Positions 12,001 to 21,479 of a stretch of 64,000 nt of DNA are shown here, one piece after another; within the stretch, counting starts at the first letter, position 1, and every line of letters begins with the position of its first letter. This DNA comes from Nymphalis io (Eukaryota; Arthropoda; Insecta; Lepidoptera; Nymphalidae). The notes below the pieces were generated by a model. That model was not told where the DNA came from and ran no database searches. It saw only the letters and a program-made list of their open reading frames with translations. The stretch lies in assembly GCF_905147045.1 (NCBI RefSeq), contig NC_065901.1, positions 682,001-746,000 of the forward strand, read 5' to 3'. The position numbers and the translations under genes are program-made.

Positions 12001-15000
12001 TGTATATCACTGTTAATTAAATAATTTAAAAATAATTCGACTAAACTGTGTTTATATCAACCAGGTGGGTGATGCTGAAGAACGTGCACCTGGCTCCAGT
12101 GTGGCTGGTGCAGCTGGAGAAGAAGCTGCACTCGCTGCAGCCGCACCCCAACTTCCGGCTGTTCCTGACAACGGAGATCAGCCCCAAGCTGCCCGTGAAC
12201 CTGCTGCGAGCTGGGCGGGTGGTGGTGTTCGAGCCGCCGCCCGGCATCCGCGCCAACCTGCTGCGCACCTTCGCCACCGTCAGTACCCGACTCACGGAAT
12301 CTGTTGTTTCGTTAAAGCGACCGTCGATTAATTTACTTAAAATTGTAATAACAGGTTCCGGCATCTCGGATGATGAAGCAGCCGTCGGAGCGTGCCCGGC
12401 TTTACTTCCTGCTGGCGTGGTTCCACGGTAAACGAGCGCTTGAATATTTTGTAGAATTTGCTGGCGTCCGACATCACATTCTGAAATGTAATATTTTGTT
12501 TTGTGTAGGCATCGTTCAGGAGCGCTTGCGTTACGTGCCGTTGGGCTGGGCTAAGTATTACGAGTTCAACGAGTCGGACCTGCGGGTGGCCTGCGACACT
12601 CTCGATACTTGGATTGACTCCACGGCCATGGTCAGTATAAGAAAATATTTTGTGCTTTAGTGCTTGCAGAGTCCGTACTGAGAAATTTTAATAAGGGACC
12701 AGGGTGGATAGAAAAGGTTTCTGTAAAATAGAAAAAGGTGTAATCCTACAATTTTCAAGAGAGATTAGCTAACTACGCAGGAGATATTATAGTGCACACA
12801 CGTGCGCAAGTACAGGTGTACTCTCTATTCTCTAACTCTCATAATCCGATGGGACGGCAATCCGACACGACTGGAAAGAGTTCAGGCGCATGACCAACGG
12901 CTTTACATGCTTTCCGAGGCACGGGAGTGTACACACTTCCAACTTCCAGACTCCGGGCTGCTATTGAGAATTTTCTGTCAGAAAAACCCAATAACTTATT
13001 ATTGGCCCGACCTGGGAATTGAACCCAGGACCTCCGGGTCTGCGACCTTACATAAAGCCCCTAGATCAACGAGGCAGTCAAATATAAGTGTTACCCTTGT
13101 AACAAATCCATCAACTTTAACTTAACTTCGCACAATTAATTCACATTGTATTTACAGGGTCGGACCAACCTGCCGCCGGAGAAGGTTCCGTGGGACGCAC
13201 TCGTGACATTGCTATCGCAGTGCATATACGGCGGCAAAATCGACAACTTGTTCGACCAGCGTTTACTGCACTCGTTCCTCTGCAAGCTCTTCACTCCGAG
13301 ATCGTTCGAAGCAGACTTTGCTCTCGTTGCTAATGTCGATGGTGTAAGTTGGAAATTTTACGATTATATACTACAAACGGCTCTTTTAATTTTATTATTA
13401 ATGTCATTTATGAATGTAAATCTTTCAGGCCTCCGGGAACCAACGGCATATCACCATGCCCGATGGTAACCGACGCGATCACTTCCTTAAGTGGATCGAA
13501 GAACTGTCGGACAGACAGACACCGTCGTGGCTCGGACTTCCCAACAACGCTGAGAAGGTACGTAATGCTCGGAAATTTTATCTATTATAAAATTATTATT
13601 AGCATTTAATTTAATGAATAATATTGTCGTTAGGTTCTCCTAACAACACAAGGGAGTGACCTTGTCTCTAAGCTGCTGAAGATGCAGCAACTTGAGGACG
13701 AAGAGGAGCTGGCGTACAACGCGGCCACGCAGGAGCACGACCCGCGTTAGTGCTACTCGTTTATATAACATACTATTGCATATATATTTTTTTATTAGGT
13801 TTGCTTACAATCACTCACACTAATACATTTAAAGAAACGATTAATACAAACTTATTATCTAAGTCTAGAGATTAATTAAAAGTAAACACAAGATGCGAAT
13901 GAGAAATGGAAACCAGTTCATAAATACAAAAAACAAAAGAACCTTAAAAAAAGGAAGAAACAGAATACAAAAATAAAAAATAAACAATTTTATAAATATA
14001 TCCAATAAGTGATACTCATAACTATTTATCACTGAAATAACTCAACTATTGTATATGTTATTTATTTGTATAACAGTCGCAGCCGTCGTGGAAGGCGATG
14101 GGCGTCCTGCATGGATGAAGATTTTGCATCAAACTTCTACTAGTTGGTTGAAACTTCTACCCCAAGAACTACCAGTGAGTATAAGTTATACATTGTTGCT
14201 TCACTCACACACTAAAATCGAATTAACTGCAGCCGTTTTAATTTATTGTAAAATCAAAGTTTTCATTGTTACAAACGAATGTTTAATTACTCATAATAAT
14301 AGAATATGTATTCGTTTTAATGAAATTGTAATCAGGCTTAATTTTTTTGGTTTGTTTTTATTATTGTTAAAAATGTCTTTTTTGTGACCTCGCAGACTCT
14401 ACGTCGCACGGTCGAAAATATAAAGGACCCGCTGTACCGGTTCTTCGAGCGCGAAGTGGCGGCCGGCGCCTCGCTGCTGCAGCAGGTGCTGCACGACCTC
14501 AGGAACGTCACCGCCATCTGCCAGGTAACTACCATCGTGGCACACTACCGTGGGACGGATTGTTAAATACTGCGTACTACTCGAAATATCGAATATTTCT
14601 TAATATTACTAATAATGTTTACTAGAAATAACACAATTACAGCGTCAGAGCCCGACACTCGACTAATTAAATTTATCCGCGACCTCACGTCCGCAGGGCG
14701 AGATGAAGCAGACGAACGAGACGCGCGCCATGGTGGGGTCGCTGGTGCGCGGCATGCTGCCGGCCGGCTGGCGCCGCTACGCCGTGGCGCGCGGCTGCAC
14801 CGTGCAGCAGTGGGTCGACGACTTCGCGCGCCGCGTGGCGCAGCTGGCGCACGTGTCGCGCACCGTGGCCGACCAGGGCGCCAAGCGCCTGCAGGTACGG
14901 CGCGCGGGGGGGGGGTGAGCCCTCACACGCGGTTGCTGACGGTTTCCGTTTCACTTTTAGAGCATCCCGGTGTGGCTCGGCGGCCTTCTGAACCCGGAGG

Positions 15001-15548
15001 CCTACATAACGGCTACGCGTCAGTGCGTCGCCCAGGCCAACTCCTGGTCACTCGAGGAGCTGAACTTGCAGGTAAAACTTTATCGTTCACTCGAAATTAA
15101 CGTAGTGTAAAAAAAGTAACCTATAATCGTCTAAATTTTCTCAAGGTGACGATTCCGGATCCGGGTACTCCGACGGAGGACGCCCAGACGGAGTGGTCGT
15201 TCTCGGTGACCGGGTTGAAGCTGCAGGGCGCCACCGTGAAGGGCAACCGCCTGCTGCTCACCAACACCATCATGGTCGACCTCCCGCTCACCGTGCTCAC
15301 GTGGATCCGGTGAGTACTGCCCGTGGCCCGACCGGCCCGCCCGGTGCCCGTAGTAACGCGTCCCGTTGTCGTCCCGCAGCGGTCCGGAGGCGGTCGGCGC
15401 GGGGGTGTCGCTGACGCTGCCGGTGTACCTGAACAGCGCCCGCTCGGAGCTGCTGTTCACGGTGCGGCTGCCCATCGCGGCGGGGCAGGAGCCGCACGCC
15501 TTCTACGAGCGCGGCGTGGCGCTGCTCACCTCCACCGCGCTCAACTAG
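1..15548 (+). CDS. Dhc64C: Cytoplasmic dynein 1 heavy chain, C-terminal part (5' partial)
   Basis: This is the motor subunit of cytoplasmic dynein, which drives minus-end transport along microtubules. About 1,480 residues are visible, matching the C-terminal third of the family (about 4,600 aa). Exons: 3491-3650, 3766-3867, 3963-4062, 4346-4541 or 5114-5312, 6418-6535, 6611-6826, 6935-7090, 7163-7336, 7403-7567, 7749-7885, 7969-8129, 8382-8524, 8606-8674, 8765-8938, 9018-9576, 9670-9787, 12065-12278, 12355-12427, 12509-12630, 13158-13343, 13429-13557, 13634-13745, 14077-14174, 14396-14524, 14697-14894, 14961-15071, 15146-15309, 15380-15548. All phases agree. In order they give stalk coiled coil 1, the microtubule-binding domain, coiled coil 2, AAA5 (from RFNRYPLIIDPSGQAT), AAA6 (around KNVHLAP) and the C-terminal domain. 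The preceding exon lies in or before the 107-bp array. The stop is TAG at 15546-15548. Confidence 0.95.
4346..4541 (+). other. Dhc64C: Dynein microtubule-binding exon, version A (alternative)
   Basis: A 196-nt exon, phase 1 in and phase 2 out, with acceptor aacag and donor gttagt. It encodes the tip of stalk coiled coil 1 (SIKKQQLVEVRS), the conserved NPP turn and the first helices of the microtubule-binding domain, ending in NFETENIT. It is the same length as exon B apart from one codon and has the same phases, so it can replace exon B before the exon at 6418. The acceptor tract is poor in pyrimidines. The loop after helix 1 (LLGEKGDTWKG) departs from the usual animal sequence, so this may be the specialised form. 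Confidence 0.85.
4977..5009 (+). other. GC-rich self-complementary tract in the intron between the two alternative dynein exons
   Basis: A run of about 33 bp made of CCCGGCC and GGCCGG units and ending in GGCGCCGGCG. It sits about 105 bp before the exon B acceptor, inside an AT-rich intron. The run is strongly self-complementary and could fold into a stable RNA hairpin. A further cccggccg occurs at about 5030. No protein is suggested. Confidence 0.6.
5114..5312 (+). other. Dhc64C: Dynein microtubule-binding exon, version B (alternative)
   Basis: A 199-nt exon with acceptor ctctgcag and donor gtgagc, homologous to 4346-4541. It encodes SIKKQHLVEVRS, the NPP turn, LESICLLLGENATDWK and NFSTEDIT. 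It is closer to the usual animal dynein sequence except for one extra Ser before NFSTEDIT. Lengths of 196 and 199 nt are both 1 modulo 3, so using both exons, or neither, shifts the frame. Only mutually exclusive use keeps the protein intact. The coding frame stays open upstream of the acceptor to about 4906, but that part has no dynein similarity. Confidence 0.88.
8130..8131 (+). other. Dhc64C: GC splice donor (GC-AG intron) in the dynein gene
   Basis: The exon 7969-8129 ends in TTGCAAG followed by gcaagt. The next exon starts at 8382 after ccag, and the joined reading (KLQ-G-EFHLRLRQLEKS) matches the dynein family. No GT donor nearby keeps the frame, so this intron uses GC. Confidence 0.82.
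10003..10779. repeat. Probable interspersed repeat in a dynein intron, class unknown
   Basis: The stretch opens with tgtgcccgcggtttcacccg, a motif I recognise as recurrent in lepidopteran intergenic repeats, and closes with a run of acagacaaaaattc type followed by a long poly-T. No protein was recognised and no terminal repeats were found. The limits are approximate. Confidence 0.4.
10782..11077 (-). mobile_element. Poly-A retroposon (SINE-like), copy 1, in dynein intron 9788-12064
   Basis: The element reads on the minus strand and ends there in CTTCCTATTCTATA plus a poly-A run (poly-T at 10782 on the + strand). Near-identical copies lie at 27594-27827, 33463-33735 and 56720-57016, with degenerate copies at 29800-29962, 36663-36713 and 59455-59668. 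It shares the 3' tail motif CACTTACCATCAGGTGG with the LINE in this window, although this copy has lost part of the motif. No pol III A/B boxes were seen. Confidence 0.75.
12757..13084 (-). mobile_element. tRNA-derived SINE in dynein intron 12631-13157
   Basis: On the minus strand the head reads like a tRNA, with a B-box-like GGGTTCAATTCCC, followed by a unique body. Related partial copies are at 32256-32395 (same orientation) and about 48318-48430 (opposite orientation). It lies wholly within the intron. Confidence 0.7.
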
Positions 15549-15575
15549 CGCACCACGTGTACTCATTAAACGCTA

Positions 15576-15581
15576 AATAAA
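15576..15581 (+). terminator. Poly(A) signal of the dynein heavy chain gene
   Basis: AATAAA lies 28 bp after the dynein stop codon, which gives a very short 3' UTR. Nothing else is recognised between here and the retrotransposon at 16058. Confidence 0.75.
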
Positions 15582-16057
15582 CGCAATGCAAACTTATACC
15601 AAGTTTTATTTACCTAGTGCTAGCTGCCCGTCCCGACTTCGTACGGGTTCGTAATGTACGTATATACATTCGCCCATACAGTACAGTGCTGAGAATATAT
15701 ATATAGTATACAATCAGATCTACTAAGGCTTTTAAAAAATCCATTATATTATTTAATTCATTTATAAGAAGCAAGTTTGAATACTGTACCTACTGTACTA
15801 CTTGAAATCCATATTTATTAACACAAAGATACAAAAAGATGGGTTAAAAATTTAATCTTAGTGTGTGACCCCGTGTCTACGGTCCGGCGCCGGCGTGCAC
15901 AGCAATGTATTTGCTGTCGCTTAGTTCGCACGTGTTAATAAAAATGGCTGACAATTTATATGTCGAATTTTTTATTTTACTAGTGGAAGCACGTCCCGTT
16001 CTCTTATATAATTATAAAAAATATAAAACATTGGCATAAGCTTATATTTATATATAT

Positions 16058-16218
16058 TCTTAGCAACACGACACTAACAAACTTAATCGCAATGGATTAC
16101 AAAAATAAAACAGTATGACACCAATCGACCGAACACACGATAGCAAAAAGAGACCTGTCTACCGTCCACCCTCCTTTAAATACACTTCCTCCCACTACTA
16201 CCCTCCTATATTCCTACA
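16058..16218 (-). repeat. 3' LTR of gypsy copy 1
   Basis: 161 bp, identical in length to the LTR at 18853-19013 and about 97% identical to it. Because the element is on the minus strand, this left copy is the 3' LTR. The element strand shows a TATA-like TATTTAAA in the first third. Confidence 0.85.
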
Positions 16219-16262
16219 CGGCCTTTCCTGACAGAAGACCGTGTCCCCGGGCTTCTTTATTT

Positions 16263-16508
16263 TCAACTGTCACGATCCGTTTCCACGATTGGGACGGAGA
16301 GCAGGGGATTTTCTTCGTTCACAGTGGAGGCAGCTAGTTCTGAGAATCTCTGTATTCCTGAGGGTCCTTGTTGCGGCTCGATCTCTTCCACAGGCTGTAC
16401 AACACCGGGACGCAGGTCGACACCGGCAGTTAATTCCTCTTCTTCAGTATCTGCGTCTGTAACATGTAAATAAAACCACAGATTTTTCTGCATATTGCGA
16501 ATCAACAA
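16263..16508 (-). pseudogene. Acidic C-terminal pol-like segment of gypsy copy 1
   Basis: An open frame containing TDADTEEEELTAGVDLRPG and ending just before the 3' LTR. I read it as the terminal part of pol, now cut off from the integrase remnant (17199-17570) by the hairpin array. The assignment is inferred from position only; I do not recognise a domain. Confidence 0.4.
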
Positions 16509-16574
16509 TGCTGTCGACGCTGATAGCTATCATAAGCTAAACTCTCTTTTTATTTTACATGAAACCTGTTCCAA

Positions 16575-17183
16575 GACAACTGACCCACAAAGTCAAGTTG
16601 TCGAACACACAAGGATAGCATGTCTGATGCTCTCTAAGATATATTCAAAACGAAGCAACTCAATTACCTAGGATAATGAATCCGATGCACTCCAAGATAT
16701 CAATTATCCCAGGCCAAAGTCACTCCTGTGATAACGCGTCCGATGCACTCCAAGACAACAGTTATCACAGGCCCACAATTATCCGCGGGATAACCACAGT
16801 CCGATGCACTCCAAGACAAATGGTTATCCTCAGCTCAGGGATTCTACAGTAGCGTGTCCGATACACTCCAAGACAAACGCTCACCTATTCAAAACGAAGC
16901 AACTCAATTACCTGGGATAATGAATCCGATGCACTCCAAGATATCAATTATCCCAGGCCAAAGTCACTCCTGTGATAACACGTCCGATGCACTCCAAGAC
17001 AACAGTTATCACAGGCCCACAATTATCCGCGGGATAACCACAGTCCGATGCACTCCAAGACAACTGGTTATCCCCGCCCAGCCTCCCGAAGATAACCACA
17101 GTCCGATGCACTCCAAGACAAATGGTAATCCTCAGCTCAGGGATCCTACAGTTGCGTGTCCGATACACTCCAAGACAAACGCT
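16575..17183. repeat. Array of about ten hairpins with a conserved 18-nt loop and variable, compensated stems
   Basis: Each unit carries TCCGATGCACTCCAAGAC (or GATACAC) in the loop, flanked by arms that pair with each other. Arms: 16667-16677/16703-16713, 16725-16735/16761-16771, 16788-16796/16821-16829, 16851-16855/16877-16881, 16911-16921/16947-16957, 16969-16979/17005-17015, 17031-17040/17065-17074, 17091-17098/17123-17130, 17154-17157/17179-17182. Spacing is about 60 bp. A 244-bp block of four hairpins is duplicated and one extra hairpin is added. Stem sequences differ between units (CCTGGGATAAT, CCTGTGATAAC, GGATAACCA, AGCGT), yet the opposite arms match. Degenerate related hairpins lie at 16575-16650. 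No protein is encoded. Confidence 0.88.
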
Positions 17184-17198
17184 CACCGTATCAACTTG

Positions 17199-17570
17199 TT
17201 AAATTTGCCTTACTTTAGCCCCGAGGCTATAGGATAGTATTCCAATCATAACATCAAAGAAAGCAGCACAAACAAGGGGTCCATTCACCACGCCACGGAA
17301 CAATATATTCCGTAGCCGCTTGAGTGGACTTGCCATACGAGCCAGCCAGCAGCGCAGCACGTAACGACCATCGGGAAGCGCCTTGACCACATGACAGGGC
17401 CCACGCATGCCTGAATTAAGCTTGCCAGTAGTGTGCCTGTTAAATAACAAATACAAATGAATGAATATCAAATGTTGAATGACGCTCCCGGTTTGCATTA
17501 ATAGTGTATTCAGTCTGTGCTGATTCCTTTCTAGATGCTCTAATGCCCGTTGCCTTTGCACCTCACGCAC
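17199..17570 (-). pseudogene. Integrase C-terminal remnant of gypsy copy 1
   Basis: The segment contains HTTGKLNSGMRGPCHVVKAL and, further on, LVCAAFFD, matching the C-terminal part of integrase in insect gypsy-type elements. The catalytic core is missing and the frame around the conserved block is disturbed. It runs into the hairpin array at its 3' side. Confidence 0.7.
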
Positions 17571-18593
17571 AGCTTCGAAGTGGTCGACACGTAACTAATC
17601 GTGTTCGCTCGGCTGTACCTGACCTTAACTGATAGTGCAACCTAAGAGTTCTATATTAATTGCTAAAAAGGCACTTCTTTAAATTAATAGAAAAACCCAC
17701 ACATCTATCAGTCTTGAGTGACTTTGGACACAATATCAACGCATTCGTTAGCAGTTGCTAATTAAAATTATTTACTAAAAGTGACTTGACATACCGTTAA
17801 CAATAAAGACAGACTAGTAGGGCCAGTACAGTCTTTTCCTTATACTCTTAATCGAAAAGCGCCGAACACGCTTCAGAACACAATTGCCAATGTGAGACCA
17901 ACTCTCGTTATCACTCCATTTACTTTAATCTTTAGCACGATCTGCCTCCTAGCACCAAATAACAATGTCGAAATTAGAAATATAAAAATATTGGTTGTAT
18001 CTCACCGTAGTATTGATAGATCGTATCGCATCAATGATACGATCGGCAGCACCAGCATCGCGGTTTGTGGCAGAGCTCACAGCCTTGGCGAAGACAATGC
18101 CGCAGAATCCTAATGCTCCACCATAGTCACAAGCACTACCCGCGGTCGCGGTAGCGTCCCTCGTGGAGGTGAACGGTTTATTCTTTCAATGACGTTAATC
18201 GATTTCTGGAACGAGAGTCACGGTAAGCGATTGTTCTTAGGCAAGTTTCTTAGCTATTATTGCAGAAGATCATTGTTAATTAATAATCCAAACCAGGGTA
18301 GATAAATAAAGAAATTATCGCAATGTAGGTACAAGCTAACTTGTGAAGTTACTAAGAAACTTATGATGTACAACACATAGTAAGACACCGTTTCGGTTTT
18401 AAACAAATTGGAACGTACTCACCAGATTTTTTCATTGTATAATACGTTACCACAAATTATTATCACTTCTTGTCGTCATTTCTTATATGTCGTTTGTCAT
18501 TTGTCATTTGTCTTGTAAATGCTAAGCGATACAGACGCACATCGAACTGGGCAATATGGGCCAGCACATATGACATAGCGATTTCTTCGTGAC

Positions 18594-18830
18594 TTAATCC
18601 TTCCATCTAGTCAACAGTGACGTCATCACACGGCTTGCATATGCCGCATGGGAGATTTGTGACAGCCACGACAAGACACTGCCCTTCAGTGCCTTACTGA
18701 GAGCTATGATGAGCGATACACCTTCCAGTGGACGTTCATTAACGCAAATATAAATCGTAGCACACCAAGCACGTGGATCAGCATCTGGTTGCTCTATTTC
18801 TCTGCTGAATCGCGAATATTGAGCGCCAAT
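18594..18830 (-). pseudogene. Gag fragment of gypsy copy 1
   Basis: The minus-strand frame contains DADPRAWCATIYICVNERPL and then LIIALSKALKG, resembling the N-terminal part of gypsy-type gag. It ends in an early stop and is followed by unrecognised sequence to about 17580, so it is a relic. Confidence 0.65.
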
Positions 18831-18838
18831 GGAATTCA

Positions 18839-18852
18839 GATCCCACTTCTGA
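18839..18852 (-). promoter_or_regulatory. Primer-binding-region motif next to the 5' LTR of gypsy copy 1
   Basis: Immediately inside the LTR the element strand reads TCAGAAGTGGGATC. The same motif follows the LTR of gypsy copy 2 (26190-26203), so it marks the start of the interior in both. It does not begin with the TGG expected for a site complementary to a tRNA 3' CCA end. Confidence 0.6.
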
Positions 18853-19013
18853 TCTTAGCAACACGACACTAACAAACTTAATCGCAATGAATTACAAAAA
18901 TAACACAGTATGACACCAATCGACCGAACACACAATAGCAAAAAGAGACCTGTCTACTGTCCACCCTCTTTTAAATACACTTCCTCCCACTACTACCCTC
19001 CTATATTCCTACA
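18853..19013 (-). repeat. 5' LTR of gypsy copy 1
   Basis: 161 bp. About five substitutions separate it from the 3' LTR (16058-16218). It is followed on the element strand by the TCAGAAGTGGGATC priming region. Confidence 0.85.
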
Positions 19014-19339
19014 ATATATACATTTTCATTGGAACCGTACAAGCTATTTTAAGACAAACCCACAGACAACATTATGAACATGTACATCATTATTAAATAT
19101 AAGAGGTGTCAGTGGAAACGACACGTACATATTTATTGAGGTTTAAATCCGGCAAACAATTTTAGTTTTAGTGGAAGATTCACTAGTTTATGTTACTGGT
19201 ATTTAAGTTTAAGATTTTCTTTTTTTTTAATTTAAATATAATTAAATATATATATGACGAAGTTCCGGATGTCATTTATTATCATTATCACCGTCGACCA
19301 CTATTTGCACTGGAGTACCAAATAGGTAAACCGTACGTT

Positions 19340-19651
19340 TTAAGGCGGCCAACGTACTGTGTGGATTTTTATTAGTTGCGTAAAAGCGTCTATGGTCACA
19401 ATCACATACTGTCGGTCGTCAGATGTTCCCATTTTGCCTGTTATATCCATGTGTATAATTTGAAAGGCAGCCGTCGGTTTTTGAATCGGATGCATTTGAG
19501 CTTGTACGGCACCAGATGCTCCTTTGGATGTCTTGCAGACCACACAGTTATTCATTTCACACACAAATTTTCGGACATTTGTGTTCATTTTATCAAACCA
19601 GTAGTTGTTTTTAATTTTCTGCAACGTCTTCTCCCAACCAGGGTGTTTCAA
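19340..19651 (-). pseudogene. Integrase N-terminal part, gypsy copy 2 (truncated)
   Basis: The zinc-binding HHCC region is visible (HPGWEKTLQKI, then CEMNNCVVCK), followed by the start of the catalytic core (HMDITGKM, then YVIVTIDAFTQ). After a frameshift the text FGTPVQIVVDGD continues to about 19275, and there the core is cut off and joined to the LTR remnant. The rest of the core and the C-terminal domain are absent. Confidence 0.8.
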
Positions 19652-19861
19652 TGTAGTGTGGAATTAGTTTATTAGACTCCACTGAAAAGATCTGGGAACC
19701 ACTGTGCAGAGTTTTTGTCCAAAATCTGGATCCTGCACGATGCGCTTTAAAACATTGTTTTCTAGTATGTAGCCATCCTTAGGAATGTTATTACACATAC
19801 CGCCCATTATAGCTCGCAATGCATCGTCGCACCGCTGTTCAACTTTAAGCCAATCAAGATC

Positions 19862-20545
19862 TCAAGTCAACGCATTTACTGTTGACTCTATCGGGTTCCT
19901 GCTGAAGTAGTCTGCGTGTTGAAGTTGCTGGCCCTTTCGGTATTCAACTTCAAAATTATAATTTTGTAAAAATGCCCACCAGCGGTGGATTCTAGGTAGG
20001 AGGTCCCTTTTGTGTTTGGACGCTTTAAGCGCATTACAGTCCGTGATGACTGTAAACTTGCGCCCATAAAGATATTGTCGAAAGTGTTTTATTCCTCGAA
20101 CCACAGCCAAAGTCTCCAATTCATAAGAGTGGTACCGACTTTCGGCTTCAGTAGTCCTAATGCTCATGAAAGCTACTACATGTTGTCGTCCTGCAATTAC
20201 TTGTACTAATACCGCTCCGAATCCCAGACTACTTGCGTCTGTGTATAATTGAATTGGTGCTTCCTCTTGAAATAGTGCGAGTACTGGAGTAGATGTTAAA
20301 CATTGCATAATTTTCTCTCTTGCTATTTCGTGGCGTTCGTTCCATTGCCATTTAGCCCCTGGTTCGGTCAGTTCATATAGCAGTACCATTATGCGCGAGA
20401 AATCTGGTATAAACTTCCTGAAGTATCCCGCCAATCCACAGAACTGCCTTACTTGTCTAGGTGTTGTTGGTACAGGTGCTTTCACCAGAGCATCTATTTT
20501 CCGTGGGCTTGGCCGGACTTGTCCATCTGAAACAATGTTGCCCAA
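19862..20545 (-). pseudogene. Reverse transcriptase end and RNase H, gypsy copy 2
   Basis: The segment starts with the reverse transcriptase thumb/connection (GLAGYFRKFIPDFSR) and continues into RNase H, where acidic residues can be seen in LYTDASSLGFG, SYELETLAVV and VITDCNAL. The frame is open for 227 codons, and a stop at 20606-20608 separates it from the upstream reverse transcriptase segment. Confidence 0.85.
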
Positions 20546-20605
20546 ATATTCGATTGAGCGCTTAAAAAAACTGCATCTATCAGCATTAATAGAAAAACCA
20601 GCATC

Positions 20606-21343
20606 CTATAGGGCAACGAGAATACGTTCAATGTTTGACAGTCCTTCTATAAATTCTTCGCATTTGCTTAATACGTCGTCAACATACACTTGGGCTGCAC
20701 TCCCTAATAAAGAGTTTAGAGCCCTGTTGATGCACCGCTGGTAGACTGAGCAAATGAGTGGCAGTGGATAGTGATCTCTCAAAGTGTTGGAGTTAAGCTC
20801 CCTGAAATCCACGCACATACGGTCGTCGCCATTCTTCTTTTTTACTAAGATGATGGGACTGGAGTATGGAGACTTGCTTTCACGTACAATCCCATGCTCC
20901 ATCAATTCCTTCACAATGGCTCGTACTTTTTCACGTTCAACTGGACTGAGCCTATATGGTCTTCGTTCTACATATTTGTCTGGATTCTTCAAGCGGATTT
21001 CCAGTTCGCCGATCTTAACACGAGTTGTTGGGTACCCTCTGATAAAAAGGTGCTGATACTTGTTCAAAAATTTACGTAATTTTTCGATATCTTCTTCATT
21101 GGAGAGGTCACAATCTAATTTATCAAATATCGGGTTCGTACATTGAAGGTGATTGATGTTCTGTAGACGTCTCAACCTCGTTCCATCCGTAGTAATCACC
21201 ATAGTGAGGTTCGTATTATTTATCAAGTTCATTCCTACTAAGATGTCTGTCGTCATCTCGTAGTCGGCTACTATGTGGAACTGTAGTTCAATGTTGATAT
21301 TATCAATGACCCCAATCGTAACTAGTGTAGCTATTGAAAGCAC
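20606..21343 (-). pseudogene. Protease end and reverse transcriptase, gypsy copy 2 (internal deletion)
   Basis: The finger region is present (SPYSSPIILVKKKNGDDRMC) and so is the catalytic YVDD motif. Near 20750, however, the text jumps from HYPLPLI straight to SVYQRCINRAL. About 80 residues of palm, including the first catalytic Asp, are missing. The segment ends in a TAG stop (20606-20608) inside the conserved region. The upstream end abuts the LINE insertion. Confidence 0.85.
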
Positions 21344-21479
21344 AGGAAATTGTCCAATTCCCTTTTTTTTTTTTTTTTATATTCGCCGGGAGGGCAAATG
21401 ACTCTACTCCACCTGATGGTAAGTGGTAGTAGAGTCCAAACGCGACGACGGCCAGTACAGACGGGAAAAACGTTCTGCA

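Larger units (their letters stand above)
16058..19013 (-). mobile_element. Deleted Ty3/gypsy retrotransposon with two complete LTRs (gypsy copy 1)
   Basis: Two 161-bp direct repeats (16058-16218 and 18853-19013) differ at about 5 positions. They bound a 2.6-kb interior and are flanked by a 4-bp duplication, atat (16054-16057 and 19014-19017). On the minus strand the LTR starts TGTAGG and ends CTAAGA. The interior keeps a priming region, a gag fragment, the end of integrase and a terminal pol-like segment, but protease, reverse transcriptase and RNase H are gone. It cannot move by itself. A hairpin array (16575-17183) sits between the integrase remnant and the end of the element. Confidence 0.88.

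Noticed and set aside
16667..17183. CRISPR array (regular repeats separated by variable spacers)
   Set aside because: The genome is clearly eukaryotic, the variable parts pair with each other across each repeat, and the block lies in a retrotransposon.
16854..17237. A 127-residue + strand protein over the hairpin array
   Set aside because: The translation simply repeats with the hairpin units; there is no sign of codon constraint.
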